A DNA stretch of 64,000 bases from Telmatactis stephensoni. Lineage: Eukaryota > Cnidaria > Anthozoa > Actiniaria > Isophelliidae. This document shows positions 11,678 through 23,453 of this stretch, in pieces. The stretch covers positions 124,001 to 188,000 of the forward strand of contig JALIZF010001511.1 of NCBI GenBank assembly GCA_029948255.1. Reading direction: 5' to 3'. The notes beneath the pieces were generated by a model. The model worked only from the letters and a program-made list of their open reading frames with translations, did not search any database and was not told where the DNA came from. The first letter of the stretch is position 1. Each line of letters starts with the position of its first letter. The translations under genes and the position numbers were made by a program.

Positions 11678-11837
11678 AATAGCATGTTTTGTAGTGGTAT
11701 TTGGGATAAATATCACGAGTGATCTTTCAAAATTGTTGTACAAAATTTCACGAGCCGCAGGTGAGTGAAATTTGTGGACAATTTTGAAAGATCACGAGTG
11801 ATATTTATCCCAAATACCACAAACAAAACATGCTATT
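11678..11837. mobile_element. Near-perfect 160-bp palindrome
   Basis: Arms of about 70 bp, starting AATAGCATGTTTTG at 11678 and ending in its complement at 11837, flank a short centre near CACGAGCCGCAGGTGAGTG. The arms include GGTATTTGGGATAAATATCA and its complement. The strand would fold into a long hairpin. This is typical of a foldback MITE or an element end. Confidence 0.75.
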
Positions 11838-11843
11838 ATTTGT

Positions 11844-12562
11844 TTATAATATTGTTCAATAAAATCCTGCAATTTTGATCATAAAACGGCTAAAAATATT
11901 TTTCGTGTAAACCAGATCATTTTGAAAAGTGAAATTTTAAGCCTAAGTACTTAAGATAACATAAACAATATTCAAAAACCGGCGGTAAGAATAAATCTTT
12001 CGAAGTCAAAGCATTTCAGTGATAAGTAAAATTATGATTTTTGGACTGTGAATGACTTCAAAGTCACAGAAAACGATAGAGTCAAGATATAGAGCTCTTC
12101 GTTATGCGAGCCTATTGTCATTTGCTAAGGCAAAAACGGTGTATTTTTAATGAGAGGACAGAACAATATTTCTCAATAAGATAAACAAACAATGCATGAG
12201 TGTAGAATAACTTTTTATTACCTTTCAAGAGCTTTTCAGCCATCAGTCCTTTTATTTACTGTAATTTGAATGAATCCATAAGTCTCAGTTCACTGTCGTG
12301 TATTAATCCCAGCACGATCGTTTCTCACAATTTTGCAAAAATGACAAAAAGAAATCTTCATAAACATCAAATGATTCATACTGCTTTCATTTTTGACTTG
12401 CTTTTTTTATTTAATCACTTTTTTACCTGAAACCACTGGAAAGTGCTGGTTGTCATGGTGAATTTGAAATACCACTTTCTAGAGCTTGAAATACCACTAT
12501 TAACGATAAATACCACTCCTCTAAGCCAATCAAATTGCAGGATTTTATTGAACTATATTATA
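11844..12562. mobile_element. Outer inverted repeat next to the palindrome
   Basis: A 33-bp arm, TTATAATATTGTTCAATAAA..., at 11844-11876 recurs inverted at 12530-12562 with about one mismatch. GAAATACCACT / AAATACCAC motifs near 12465-12515 echo the palindrome arms. The palindrome and these arms may belong to one non-autonomous element of about 0.9 kb. No ORF is inside. Confidence 0.45.
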
Positions 12563-13451
12563 AACATAATAATAGATATCCAATCATACACCACTCTGCA
12601 TATATTAGCCTGCGCACCCCCCTTTTTGTGTGATTCTCATCTATGACACAGTTAAGCCTGTTTTGCCTCAGAACGCTCTTCTAAGCTTTCCAAGGCGTCA
12701 TGGCCAACCCTATCCAGTATCTGGTGCCTGTTCACCTCCCACTTTTCTGCCAGCTCCACAAAATGACAATCCAGCCAAGAACGTCAATCAAGTGCCTCCG
12801 AATGCCGAACCAGTTAACCAGAACACCAACATGGCTCTGACAGGACAATGGTGGGGCCATAGTACGGCCACTAGAGGTATTTTGCACATTGTGCTCCCTT
12901 TTTTCCCTTCTTTTTTGTCTAGTTTATTCTTTCAACTGTTGAGCTATATACAGACAGATTGTACAGTGGAATTTTCCCCTGACCGTTGAAATACTGATTA
13001 AGCCAGGTTTAGGTCTACTACTCAAGTTAATTAAAATTTCCCTGTTTGAAGTTTTAGAACTAATCCAGGTAGATTGAGGTATACCTCCAAACTTTACAAT
13101 TTCATTTTCTTTGGCAAAGTTTGTCTCAAATTCTCCTGTTATAAGATTTATCATTTCTACAATGTTTATTGTAGCAAGGACCTTATGCAGATTTTTCACA
13201 GTTTTGATCCATTTGCATAGACTTGTGACATCCCCTACGCAATGCTTTGATAATTGAATTTACTCATAGCATGAAGATCCTAAATAGTCCAGTTTCGAGT
13301 TCTCTATTTTGAACCGCTGAGCGACTGTACCATCGGCGTGTGAAACATGAGATCGAGGCTTCGTCTGAGTTATTTTGGCCTTTTCCCGGTAAGTCTTTGT
13401 TTATGTGAACAAGATGATGCTTTAACGTGAAATTTCAAGCAGAAATACAAC
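12563..13451. other. No gene recognised
   Basis: A 119-codon plus frame at 12630-12989 (proline/asparagine-rich start) has no domain and no good splice context. The rest is AT-rich flank of the nuclease relic. A possible donor GGTAAGTCTTTG at about 13388 may belong to a lost 5' exon of that gene. Confidence 0.4.
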
Positions 13452-15487
13452 ATGTCAGCGTCAAACCTCGAAGAGTTTGAAAAACTGTCTGTTAAGCAGT
13501 TAAAAGAACGTTTAAAGGAACTTGGACAGCCAATGAGTGGTAAAAAATGGGACTTGATCGAAAGGTGTCATGGCGTCTTGACAACTACAAGTACTGACTC
13601 AAATCAAAGTAGATCAGCCGAAGAGCAATTCTTGGACGTCTCCGCTCCAAATAAAACTAAAAATGTCGACATTCCATACGAGAAGATATTAAAGGAGGCT
13701 CCAGAAGAGCTACATTGGAAGAAAGACTTAAGAGATTTGCCTGCATTTGACTTCGTTCAACTATACCATTACCTAGTGCTAACAACCCAAAAATACGATC
13801 ACTCCTCGTTACGAACAACTGACTACAAGAAACTGCGAGCATTCCAATTTTTTGCTGAGGGATATATAAAGAACATGATGATTGCAAAGACTGGTGGCTT
13901 GACGTATTTGAAAGGAGTTCTATTAGCTTCGATGAAGCCAGAGAAGCGCAAGGTTGTCATTGTTTTTGGAAACAATGGTCAAGTTCTGAAGGCTGCCTGC
14001 GATTGCCCAGCTGGTTAAGTTTTCTAATTTTTTTTTTAGATTTCCTCTGTATTATTTCAGCAGTTCAATATTCCCACTATCAATTAATTAATGGTTTAAC
14101 TACTTCACAGTTTAATATACATCATTCATCTCTGGTAATCGCGAATAATTATAATGGCAAATTAATACAACATGTTTTTATTTTACAGAATAGGTCCTGG
14201 TGGTCATGGCCGATGTAACCATGTAGGAGGCATTCTATTTGCCATTGAAGATTTTTGTAGGCAAGGGCTGAAAGACTATAATGAACCAGTGTCATGTACA
14301 TCCAGACTTTGTTCTTGGAACATCCCATGAAACGTTAAGGTAGATCCAAAGCCAGTAGATGATATAAATATTACAGGTTTCGATATGGAAAAAAGAGTAG
14401 GAAGATAGCTAAGTCAAGTCTTTATGACCCAAGAGTCCCCTGTGATCGAAACCTTGATGAAACAAAACTGAACACTATGCTATCAAAACTCAGTGGCATT
14501 TTACCAAGCAGCTCACTCTTCTTATTCCATGATATAATACCCAATCTTGTTACTGATGAAAATATCATAATAGACAGTATATGTGAGGATATACCAGAGA
14601 ATGTAGTGGACATTACAGAGGTTACTGAAGAAATTGAAATGGATTTACCTTTTAATGACAACTACAACATCGCATCATCAAAGTTCAAAGAAATGATTGA
14701 CATGTATGTTGAAAAGATCACAGACAATGACATTGAAAGGATTGAAAGGCTATCACGAGGACAGGACAATGCCTTTTGGAGAGAACTCAAGAAAGAGAAA
14801 CTCACAGCTTCAAATTTTAAAGCTGCTGCAACTCGAATAAGTGAACCTGATAAACTAATCAAGGAAATCATTTACAACGTCCGAGAAACTACCAATATTC
14901 CTGCTCTACAATATGGTCATCTTAATGAGGATAATGCAGTAGATGATTATGTGAGAAAGAAACATTTAGAGGGTAACAAGGGTTTGGTGGTTTGGAAAGT
15001 GGGAACTAAAGTGTCTAGGGATAGACCGGGATATGGGGCAAGCTTGGATCGTATGGTATTTGATCCAATGGCAAATGGTAAGAAGGAAGGAGGGCTTGAA
15101 GTTAAATGCCCATCCTCAAAGCAAGGCATGAGTGTAAAAGGATGCTTGTATTGACAAGTCATTCTGTATGAGCATAGAATCTGGGGTGCCAATGCTCAAG
15201 TCCCATCTCAAGTATTTTTATCAGGTCCAAGGTCAAATGTTCATGTCTTCATTGCAATGGGTAGATTTTGCTGTTTGGATTTGGAGTGGGAAAGATTTAT
15301 ATTCAAAGAATATATTTCAACAAAAAAGTGGTGGTATGAAGAAACTATGCCAAGGTTAGATTATTTTTATAGAAGGGCTTTTCTACCCGAGGTTCTCACA
15401 AGGAGAGTTCAAAGGGGTATCCCACTCTACAATCATCGAGGTTGGAAATATTTCAAACAATCTGCTAGAAGCTTAAGAGGTTGCTGA
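13452..15487 (+). pseudogene. SAP-SWIM-YqaJ nuclease relic (ISL2EU-type accessory nuclease)
   Basis: Exon 1 (ATG 13452) encodes a SAP DNA-binding motif (residues about 12-40, LSVKQLKERLKELGQPMSGK), then a helical region, and the first half of a SWIM zinc finger (CDCPAG). Splicing from about 14011 to after TTACAGAATAG (about 14202) joins it to GGHGRCNHVGG, completing the CxC..CxH SWIM finger. A YqaJ-type exonuclease follows: RGQDNAFWRELKKEKLTASN, ALQYGHLNED, YGASLDRM, GLEVKCPSS and, after a shift, YFYQVQGQM, which holds the usual E-K and Q-Q active-site features. There is one nonsense codon (near 14328), one shift near 14405 and at least two after 15140. It converges on a THAP/DDE transposase, the gene pair typical of ISL2EU elements. 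Confidence 0.75.
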
Positions 15488-16586
15488 TATATTTAATCAT
15501 TGAATTTTTATTTATTTTAAGGTTATGAATTCATAAATTAAATTATTTCTATCTATATCGACAAAGAAGAACACAGGTTGCTCTATTTGCCATTATTTAT
15601 TGCTTGGTGTATTTATCAAAAATTGATAGTGTTTTTATTCTTTACAAGATTCTTAAACTTTTATCTGGGGTTAAAATTATTATAATGTAATAATAATATT
15701 TAGTATTTATTATGTGCAGCAGTTAGCACAGTTAAATACATTTTATAATGGGGGTTTTGGTTGTAATCCATAAAATATTTCATATCACATTTGTACTCTA
15801 TGTTCAATTGATACAGTTGTTTTAGAAAAAAAGGATGTTTTTATCTAAAAAAAATATATTTTGGTTCCTTATTAAATCCTGTACACCTAATTATAAAGAA
15901 TTAGGGACTGGTCATTAATTATAAGGGAGAGGGCTGGTGCATAGTTTCAATAAACTATGGGCACTGCAAATATATTTAGAGTTCAAAGTTATTTAGTGAT
16001 GCAAAGGAACAAATCTTTAGACAAATCTTTCATCCAATAACTTCTATTTGGCTTATTAGTAGTACCCAGGTGTAATGAAATTACTATGATCAATGTCTTA
16101 TATGGTATTTAATATTGTTTAAGATGCATGATTTTTCTGTTTATTGTATTTAAAAAAGTAGAGTGGTTTAAAAACCTGTGTTACAATTGACAGCTGAAAG
16201 AAAAAGCAAAAACAATAAAATTATACATTTGTTTACCATCAGTCTGCAAGTTCAAGTTTTCTATTATTAATGTCATGTGATATGCATATAGCATTGGGTT
16301 CAGACTCTTCCAATAATGCTTTCCAGAATTCACATGACTCATCACAAAACAATAGATTGAGGTTGAGGCAGGAATTAATGAATTCATAAATTCACAATTT
16401 ATCAATTAAACATTGATTTTAATCTGTTTTTGTTTTGTTTTTTGTGATCAGTCAAGGGAATCCAGGAAAAGTATATTGGAAAACAACAACAAGAACACCA
16501 ATAGCAACAGCATACTATTCTATATACATATTTCTTGATTGTTGATGGCCAATTTGACCTTTGTATCTGACTTTGTTGACTATCAA
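15488..16586. other. No gene recognised (space between converging nuclease and transposase)
   Basis: Very AT-rich, with many short homopolymers. No ORF shows a domain. It is the region between the 3' ends of the two convergent element genes. Confidence 0.5.
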
Positions 16587-16841
16587 TATACACCTATTTC
16601 AAAAAAGGTTGTCACCGCTAAGAGCGATAGGCGATAGGTAATAGGTCATTCCAAGACCGCAAAGCACTATTGGTTTCTTAATTAAGCCATCCTAAATCTT
16701 TCTTTACACTCTTCCCTCAAATATTTGCCTATTCATATGTAAATCAATTAGAAATCAATAGTGCTTTGCGGTCTTGGAATGACCTATTACCTATCGCCTA
16801 TCGCTCTTAGCGGTGACAACCTTTTTTGAAATAGGTGTATA
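16587..16841. mobile_element. MITE with ~83-bp inverted repeats, family A copy 1
   Basis: The ends begin TATACACCTATTTCAAAAAA and match their complement at 16841 for about 83 bp, including ACCGCAAAGCACTATTG, so the strand folds almost completely. A related copy with the same termini lies at 30664-30958. No ORF. The near identity of the arms indicates low age or repair within the palindrome. Confidence 0.8.
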
Positions 16842-17419
16842 CCACATACTAAGAAATAGGCCTAAATGACTTTTCTGATAAGGTTTGTTCAGATGGTCGA
16901 AATTGGCATCAATTGTCTATATTATAAGTCAAATATCAATGTCTGGATATTTTGGAAAAGATCACTTAGGTCAATTTCACTGGCAACCCTTCATTTACTA
17001 GTTCATGGTTTGCTCACATTACTCTAAACAAGCTTAGGAAATTTATAATATCTCAGTATGCCTAGTGTCCAGGATTTGCTGTTCCAGGTTGCAGAAGTGG
17101 AGGTAAAAAATTGGTTAAATATGCACAAACAAAAAAATTGATCAGCTAAATGAGCCAGGCTTAGTGGTAAAATGCCATCTAAAATGTGGTAGTTCTTAAT
17201 ACGACCAATAGCACGTTCAACGTGTATTCTCACAGATGCTATGTGAATAGTCTCCTGAACCTCATCTGTAGTTAGCTGTTTGCTTGTGCCTTTCAATGGT
17301 GGGATGTTCCAAGTACAGCCTCGGGGAAGAATGTCGCCAATATCAAACCCTCTGTCTGCCATTACATTGTCACCAGGTTCTACAGACACACGTCCACCCC
17401 ACAGTTTTTACACAAATGT

Positions 17420-17808
17420 TGTTATGTTTGTAACGCAAGATCACATTTAGTTAATCAATAATGTTTTATTATGTAATCAGTTATTCGACCCCCATGTATG
17501 TTATTCTGTTCAGTAATCTACACGTGTTCTATTCTGCTTCAATCTTCTATCGTTTCCATCATATTATATATACGTATACCCAAGTAAGTGATTCTCAATT
17601 ATATTTAATTCATCTGTACTTCATGACCTTGATTATTTAGATCATCTTTATACCTCCTTTGTAATTTGTAATCCATATAGTTATCGTTATTCAGTCCTAT
17701 TTTGCCATTATTGTATTTCAGTTCGAACAATAAATCATCTACCACGTGCATTCATATTGTATACGTTTCCGACTTTCGACCCATCTATCTGTAACAGCAC
17801 AGGCTACA
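17420..17808 (+). mobile_element. Solo LTR, 389 bp, inserted in the transposase
   Basis: The segment starts TGTTATG and ends GGCTACA. It is flanked by the 5-bp direct duplication AATGT (17415-17419 and 17809-17813) and carries AATAAA at 17729-17734. TG..CA ends, a 5-bp TSD and a polyadenylation signal fit an LTR left by recombination between two LTRs. It separates the first and second catalytic Asp motifs of the minus-strand transposase. The LTR family is not known; it differs from the 149-bp LTRs at 34.3/39.8 kb. Confidence 0.7.
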
Positions 17809-17838
17809 AATGTGACTTGACCATTTGGTGATATGCCA

Positions 17839-17936
17839 ACCAACACTTTAAAAGTATTACGATGTTTATAAATCGACCACGTCTGTGACCAACACTTTAA
17901 AAGTATTACGATGTTTATAAATCGACCACGTCTGTG
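17839..17936. repeat. 49-bp perfect tandem duplication
   Basis: ACCAACACTTTAAAAGTATT... at 17839-17887 is repeated directly at 17888-17936 by eye without change. Since 49 is not a multiple of 3, it breaks the transposase frame. It is a simple local duplication. Confidence 0.9.
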
Positions 17937-19836
17937 ACTGAGCCAGCATTGAGGAAGGTACCTCTACAAATATCTATGTACAGTCAATCACTATTCCCGT
18001 TGTTTGGTAAAGTGAAAACTTCTCTGGAATGTTGCATTGCACCTGTTCTTGGGAGGGAAAGGGAAATACCAGTTGTAGTTCCAGATATAAAAAGTTAGTC
18101 CATGTACAGAATATCTTAGAAAATTGACGGGTGATATTCCAAATCTATCTGCAATGTCCTTTACAAAGAGCCCAACTTTCAGTCTTACCAAAACCATGAA
18201 GAATTCTGTTAGTGATGTCAAACGTCTTTTTTGGTCCAGGCTGTTTCTTCCCCTCTTCTTGATAGTCATGGGAGTCCGGTGCATCTTGTCTGTTCCAGTA
18301 CTGCAGTTTTGCAAGTTTGGGTTCAAAATATTCATAGAAATATTCATCTTCTTTGAAATTATCAAGCTTGGATTCCCTTTAGAAGGAATCCAAGTAGAAG
18401 TCAATTTCTTTTTCAAGGGCGCCAATCCTTGCTTTAAGGTTGTCAATAATCTCAGTTTTAACTTGCAGCCTTTCTTCCATACTTTGAATATAATCAAAGA
18501 CATCAGATGGATTCTCATTAAATTCAAATGCATACATGTGGTCCTGGTTAACACCTGACTGCTTTGTACTGAAAGACCAATCTGTTTGGGTAGACTGTTC
18601 AAGTTTCAGAAATACAGAAAATGAGGAGTTTTAGACTGTTGACACTCTACCAATATGATGGGAATTTGATGTCATTTAGTGTTTTTTCTAGATCACAAAT
18701 TAATATTATAATAATTACAATATTGATAAAATATTGTTTACCTTTGTTGGTGAAGGGCATATCTCAGGGCATATCTCTTCTGTTGAAGTTGTATCAGTAA
18801 GCATAGGCTCTTCATCAATGATATTTTGTGTGCTGCTGATGGATGTCGTGGACTCTACATGAACTGGATGAATATCAACATGCGAAGAACGTGAAAATGG
18901 CATGACAACAATTGCTGCTCGATCGTTGTTTTGGAGGAGCTCCAGTGCGTTTACTTCCATCTTTTGTCCACTGCAATATTGATGGTTTGGCTCCTAAAAC
19001 AAAACAGACACAATACTAAAGAGTTTGTTCATGTTTGACGTTCGAAACTATCCAATATTTTCTCAGCGTATTTGCTCTTACCTTGACGTAGTGTACTTCT
19101 TCTTCCTCCTGGTGGTTTAGATATATCCTGAGACTGAAAATGTTCCTCACAAAGTACTGTATTAGAGGTGACAAAGAAGCCATCCCTCCCATGTTGTCGC
19201 TTTATGAGGTTGCACCACTGAGTTCTTTATGGCGGCTTGTTTGGAAATCGAAAAAATCGTAATCCAGACGATGTTCCATCACGTGAATACTCCGTATTTA
19301 CACATCCAAAAGCGGCACACACCTTGCCCCGTCTAACTTTCATCTTTTTATCCGGTTTCCGATTCATTTAAATGCTAAAACATTCAAGTATATTCGTCAG
19401 TCCCATTTGACTTCTATGTTTACATTGGTTTCGAAGAGCAATGCTCAGGCGAAGCCTCGCTTTGACGTGCGCCTCCATTTCATTCAGCCAGCGGTTCTTC
19501 GAGTTGGACAAGAGAACACGAAAAGGGAATATTACAGTCCCTATGACACCTATTTTTTCCCCATTTTTTAACTTTTTATCTAAAACTATAAGGTCTTTGG
19601 AGATCATTCACATAATTTTTTATGGTCTGAAGAGTAATGGTATCATTTTATGAGCTCCAATTATGGGCAAACAGCTGTGTTGGGGTTCCTGTTGTAAATT
19701 GTCCGATCAAAATTGGACACGCCGGTAGCCTGAGCTGTGATATCAAAGGAGTAACTCGCTCTGCAGATCCGGCAAAGTTGGCATAGATTACGAAGAGTAT
19801 TTTTTTACATGCGTGATTCATTTTACTCCCTGGTCT

Positions 19837-21107
19837 ATGGTTATGCCTTACCAGTGTGTTGTAGGAGGATGTTCAAACCTTCCAGATTCTCAAAACAATA
19901 TTTCTCTACACAAAATTCCATTTGAGAATGATGAACGCCCAGAAGCAAAAAGACGCCGCCGACTGTGGATTCACTTTGTTCGCACAAAACGTGCAAAATG
20001 GGTACCAACTAAGAACTCCCTCAAGAGCAGCACGTTGGTAAAAGCTCTACATCCCATGTTTCATCAAGACAGCGACAGCATCATCAGGCAGTGTAATTAT
20101 AATATAGAATTTTCAATCGTTTTAGGACATAACCACTTTTTTTCTATCAATAGATTATCCGAGAAGTGATAAAAACAGTTCCAAGCTCATCAACTACAAA
20201 CAAGGGTGTGGAAATTCACAACGCTGGCAATGCTAATGTTCAAGTTGATGGTGATCTCACGAATGAAGAATTTGAATCATTGGAACAATCTATTAGCCAG
20301 GTATACATGTAATATTTTTCTGCGTAAAATAGATTGATCAAAATCTGCGTTTGTATCCATACAAACGCAGTTGGCCCTGTATTGAATGTAAACGTCTTGG
20401 CAACGAGAATCGAAAACTTCGAAACAAGATTATCGATATGAAGACAAAACATAAACAAGATCAGTCTATTATTCAAAAAATGGTGGTGAGATTTTTACTT
20501 TTACATTTGTGTTATTGATTTATTGACAGCCTCATAAGGCCTAACAAACATACACATATTTACAATCTTTGTATCTGATAGGCCACTTGCAGTATTGCGT
20601 TATGCATAGAGTTATTTATAGTGTGTATTCCCAACTACAATTTACCAATATTGTTAAGTTAACTCTTTATTATATAATTTCTAACAATGATATTACATTG
20701 ATAATGTAGATTATGTCAAGGATATTTATAACACATTTATTGTGGCACAACAACAAAAGACTTTGGCTTTAGGCTTAGAAGAACTGGTGGCTATGACACC
20801 AGCACCTATGAATTCTATGTTGGAAAAACAACCAAGACAGGAAGCTTTAGACAAATGGGCAAAAAGAAAGAGAATGGTTGTAGAAGATGTTCCTCCAACA
20901 GCTACAGGTAATTGACCAATAAATCATACAAAGCCAAAATCTTCATGGTGCATAGAATATAGCTGTTTCGTTTTGTAATTAATTAGGCCCTCAATTATGT
21001 GCTGCAACAGTGCAAGAGAAAACAGCAAAGCAGCGATGTTGCAATCCCTGCAAACAGACTATGAAAGGACACAAGAATGTAAAGGAATGTTCAAGGAATA
21101 GCAAATA
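19837..21107 (+). pseudogene. THAP-domain transposon gene, multi-exon, 3' truncated
   Basis: Exon 1 (ATG 19837, to about 20092) has THAP features: CVVGGC, the LWIHFVRTKRAKWVPTK block and a spoiled second zinc half. The expected C..H motif is missing, probably through a small shift. Further exons are supported by splice sites: 20154-20300 (IIREVIKTVPSS..), 20333-20485 (CIECKRLGNENRKLRNK, a coiled coil), 20710-20907 (YVKDIYNTFIVAQQQK..) and 20987-21107, which encodes RCCNPCKQTMKGHKNVKEC, a zinc knuckle-like CxxC..H..C. The last exon is cut by the insertion at 21108. No catalytic domain is visible. The gene sits near the left end of the 19525-23449 element, in the usual orientation for its transposase or partner. 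Confidence 0.55.
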
Positions 21108-21680
21108 TTATTATATCCACATCCACTGGATATGAGCAATCGTGCACTCTGATTGGTTCCTCTTCTACAAGGCTATCAGCTCATATCCCGTGAGTAGAGA
21201 AAATCAAAATGCCGGAGCGTTTTGCCGAACTAACTGAGGACGAAATAAAATCTTTACTAGAAAACAAAACTCCAAAAAATACAAAAAAAGCAACAAAGTT
21301 TGGAATGAAAGTATTTCAATGATTATTAATGCAGATTTTTTATCCAAAATCTACTGTCTCTGTCGCTATTTGCCAGTTTGTTTGCAGTCCTCATGCCGGC
21401 TAATTATAAACACTTTTTGTGACCTTTTGTGACCTTTTTTATTGTACACTGGCTCCAGAGCTCAAATAACTTTGACAAATATATCACCGAGATGTCCAAA
21501 ACTGAGTTAAATAGCTGCTTGAAACTATTTTATGCTTGATTACTGTTTCATGTGATTTGTCACATCCTCGAAAAGTGGAATAGGTAATCTTTAATTATTA
21601 TTTTTCCATTAATATTTTTTAAACTTGAAAATAATTAAAATTATATTTTTCTCAGAATCCAGTGGATGTGGATATAATAA
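21108..21680 (+). mobile_element. Deletion derivative of a recombinase-type element, 573 bp
   Basis: Exact 23-bp terminal inverted repeats, TTATTATATCCACATCCACT..., lie at 21108-21130 and 21658-21680. Inside, ATG 21211 starts MPERFAELTEDEIKSLLENK and about 17 more codons to a stop. This resembles the N-terminus of DUF3504/KIAA1958-like tyrosine-recombinase transposon proteins; the assignment is from memory of the motif and is uncertain. The rest of that gene is missing, so it looks like an internally deleted copy. Directly after it, AACAATTATTCCAC (21681) and its complement (to about 21764) form a further small foldback. Confidence 0.6.
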
Positions 21681-21992
21681 AACAATTATTCCACTCAATC
21701 TGTCCTGTACATGGCTACAGTGCATGAGCTCATGTAGCACTCGATTTCGTGGAATAATTGTTAAATAACAGTCAACTTTAGCTTAAATGTATAGAAAATG
21801 TTATGAAATAAGAGTTCACTTCAATATTACAGTGAAAACTTTTGATAGTAGATGCAATGCTAATATTCCTCATTTCTGGTACACACCTTTTTGTGCTGGA
21901 ATTCAGGTAGTCTTTATAAACCCCATCTAATAAGGGTAGAATGGAAATGGTTACACATGGCATCAGGACTAACAGTTTTCACTACAGCATAT

Positions 21993-22442
21993 TAAGAGGA
22001 GATTTTTTTCAATGACGAGCAATAATGGCGAAAAGCGCCAAAAACTAGACCTCCGTGCAAGTTTTAATCGAAATTTTCGTTCTGGATTAACACTCAAATC
22101 CTTTTTCTACCGGTTAAAAACTGATGTACCAAGATAAAATACCTGTTTAAAACAGATTTTTGAATTGTACAAGACTTTTTCTTGATGTTGTGTTGGGATT
22201 AAGCTTTTTCAAGCTGAATATAGAGAAAACATACAGCAAATGAGCAAATGAAGGCCTAAACCTCATTTTTGATCCAAATTTTCGTTTTGGATTAACACTT
22301 TAATTCAGCTTTCATTTGCCAAAACTACTTACAAACAACTTAAACTTTCTTATAGAAATGGTTTTAGTCTTGTACAAAAGCTATTCTTCAACTCAGGAGT
22401 TTTTGTCATTTACTGCTCGAACTTGAAAAAAATCCCCTCTTA
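21993..22442. mobile_element. MITE, 450 bp
   Basis: TAAGAGGAGATTTTTTTCAA at 21993-22012 matches its complement at 22423-22442 with one mismatch. A second internal inverted or repeated pair contains AATTTTCGTT(C/T)TGGATTAACACT, once near 22071 and once near 22277, as direct copies. Non-coding. Confidence 0.6.
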
Positions 22443-22506
22443 AAACTGTACAACAAACGTTAACAGATTGGTTACATACTAAATAAAACTATTGGATTTC
22501 CTCTTC

Positions 22507-23141
22507 TCAAAATCCTACAAACTCATCTTCACTTTTGAAAGTTTCCCTTATTTTGTGGTAGGCACAAGATGGTAGTGGCACCCTGTTTCTGCCAATTTGT
22601 CCATGGATGAGTTGTGTAAATACGTTACACTTCTTAGGAACCTAAAGAAAGAGATAATATTTCAGTGAATTTATCTCGAATAATTTCAAAAAGCAAACAA
22701 AAACAAAAAAGAATTTCAAAGATTACTCAATAAATAAAATACACTAGACAAAGAAAATACACAAATTAAAACACCAATTTAATGTTCAAATCAACTCGAA
22801 CATAATAATTCACGAAACCTTCGTAAACTATTTGCTTTGCTGTGTTTACTGAAAATTTGAGGAATCTATATACCAGTTACTGACAATTTCCATCCCCAAA
22901 AGACGGTCTTCTAAGGACTGAAGCCTTTTTTCTTTTTCTTCTTGGCGGATTTGGTATTCTTTAAGCCATTCGTTGTCTGCAAGTGGCTTGTTCATGTATG
23001 GTCCAATCACTGCTTCATTGCCACTATAGATTCGTCTATTCCTGGCACTTGGTTTTCCCACTCGATATATCCTGGGATGTAATTCCACTCCAAATCATCT
23101 GTACATTCACTCGTGTCTGAGCAGTCACTATCAGCTGACAT
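22507..23141 (-). pseudogene. P2X7-receptor-tail ('ballast')-like protein, two exons
   Basis: The upper part (23141-22846) encodes an acidic start (MSADSDCSDTSECTDD). In a shifted frame it continues with IGPYMNKPLADNEWLKEYQI and a coiled coil. The lower exon (22641-22507, after acceptor TTTCTTTAG) reads KKCNVFTQLIHGQIGRNR..PSCAYHKIRETF..EFVGF. That ending matches the pattern of the cytoplasmic zinc-binding tail of P2X7 and of the many channel-free invertebrate proteins that carry it: G..G...R...PSC....IR..F......GF. The cysteine-rich middle is not seen, and the frames do not join cleanly, so it is probably a relic. It converges on the THAP gene inside the same TIR element. Confidence 0.45.
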
Positions 23142-23453
23142 TTCAAGTAGAATTTCATGGAATTTCCGGGGGGAAAAAACAATTTACACGAGAATCTATA
23201 ACACATTTATGTACTTCTCTCTGGCCGGACGAAGCGAACCAAAGTTACTACATTGGCATCACTAGGCACCAGGTCTCCGCCAGCTCGTCCAAATACTTTT
23301 TGCGTTGGAAACAAAAGCTTGCCAAACCATTGGGAAATACCACAAAGCGGTAATTCTTGAAAAAATAATCTCCAAAGACCTTATAGTTTTACATAAAAAG
23401 TTAAAAAAATGGGAAAAAATAGGCATCATAGGGGCCTGTATTATGGCCCTTAA

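Larger units (their letters stand above)
17024..19343 (-). pseudogene. THAP/DDE transposase relic, ISL2EU/Harbinger-type
   Basis: ATG 19343 begins a THAP zinc finger: CAAFGC, FFRFP, TQWCNLIKR and CEEHF, with one in-frame TAA at 19227-19229. It ends at donor CAAG/GTAAGA (19082). A second exon from 18993 continues toward a coiled-coil segment near 18400-18500. Then come a helix-turn-helix segment (VGLFVKDIADRFGIS) and the DDE_4 catalytic domain: first Asp in VIDCT (about 17975), second in VMADRGF (about 17360), Glu in RIHVERAIGR (about 17225). A solo LTR (17420-17808) and a 49-bp tandem duplication split the catalytic domain, and there are several shifts and stops. This is the partner of the nuclease at 13452-15487. 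Confidence 0.75.
19525..23449. mobile_element. 3.9-kb TIR element carrying THAP and P2X7-tail-like genes
   Basis: The ends begin GGG(CC)A(A)TA.TACAG and are inverted copies of each other for about 80 bp: 19525-19608 against 23357-23449. They share CTATAAGGTCTTTGGAGAT and AACTTTTTAT. On the right the end is followed by TTAA (23450-23453); on the left the flank is AAAA, so a TTAA duplication is possible but not proven. TTAA sites and a THAP protein point to Kolobok- or P-like elements. Inside are a THAP gene (+), a P2X7-tail-like gene (-) and two nested small elements. Confidence 0.6.

Noticed and set aside
12630..12989. 119-codon plus frame as a gene
   Set aside because: Proline/asparagine-rich start, then hydrophobic low-complexity sequence; no domain and no splice context.
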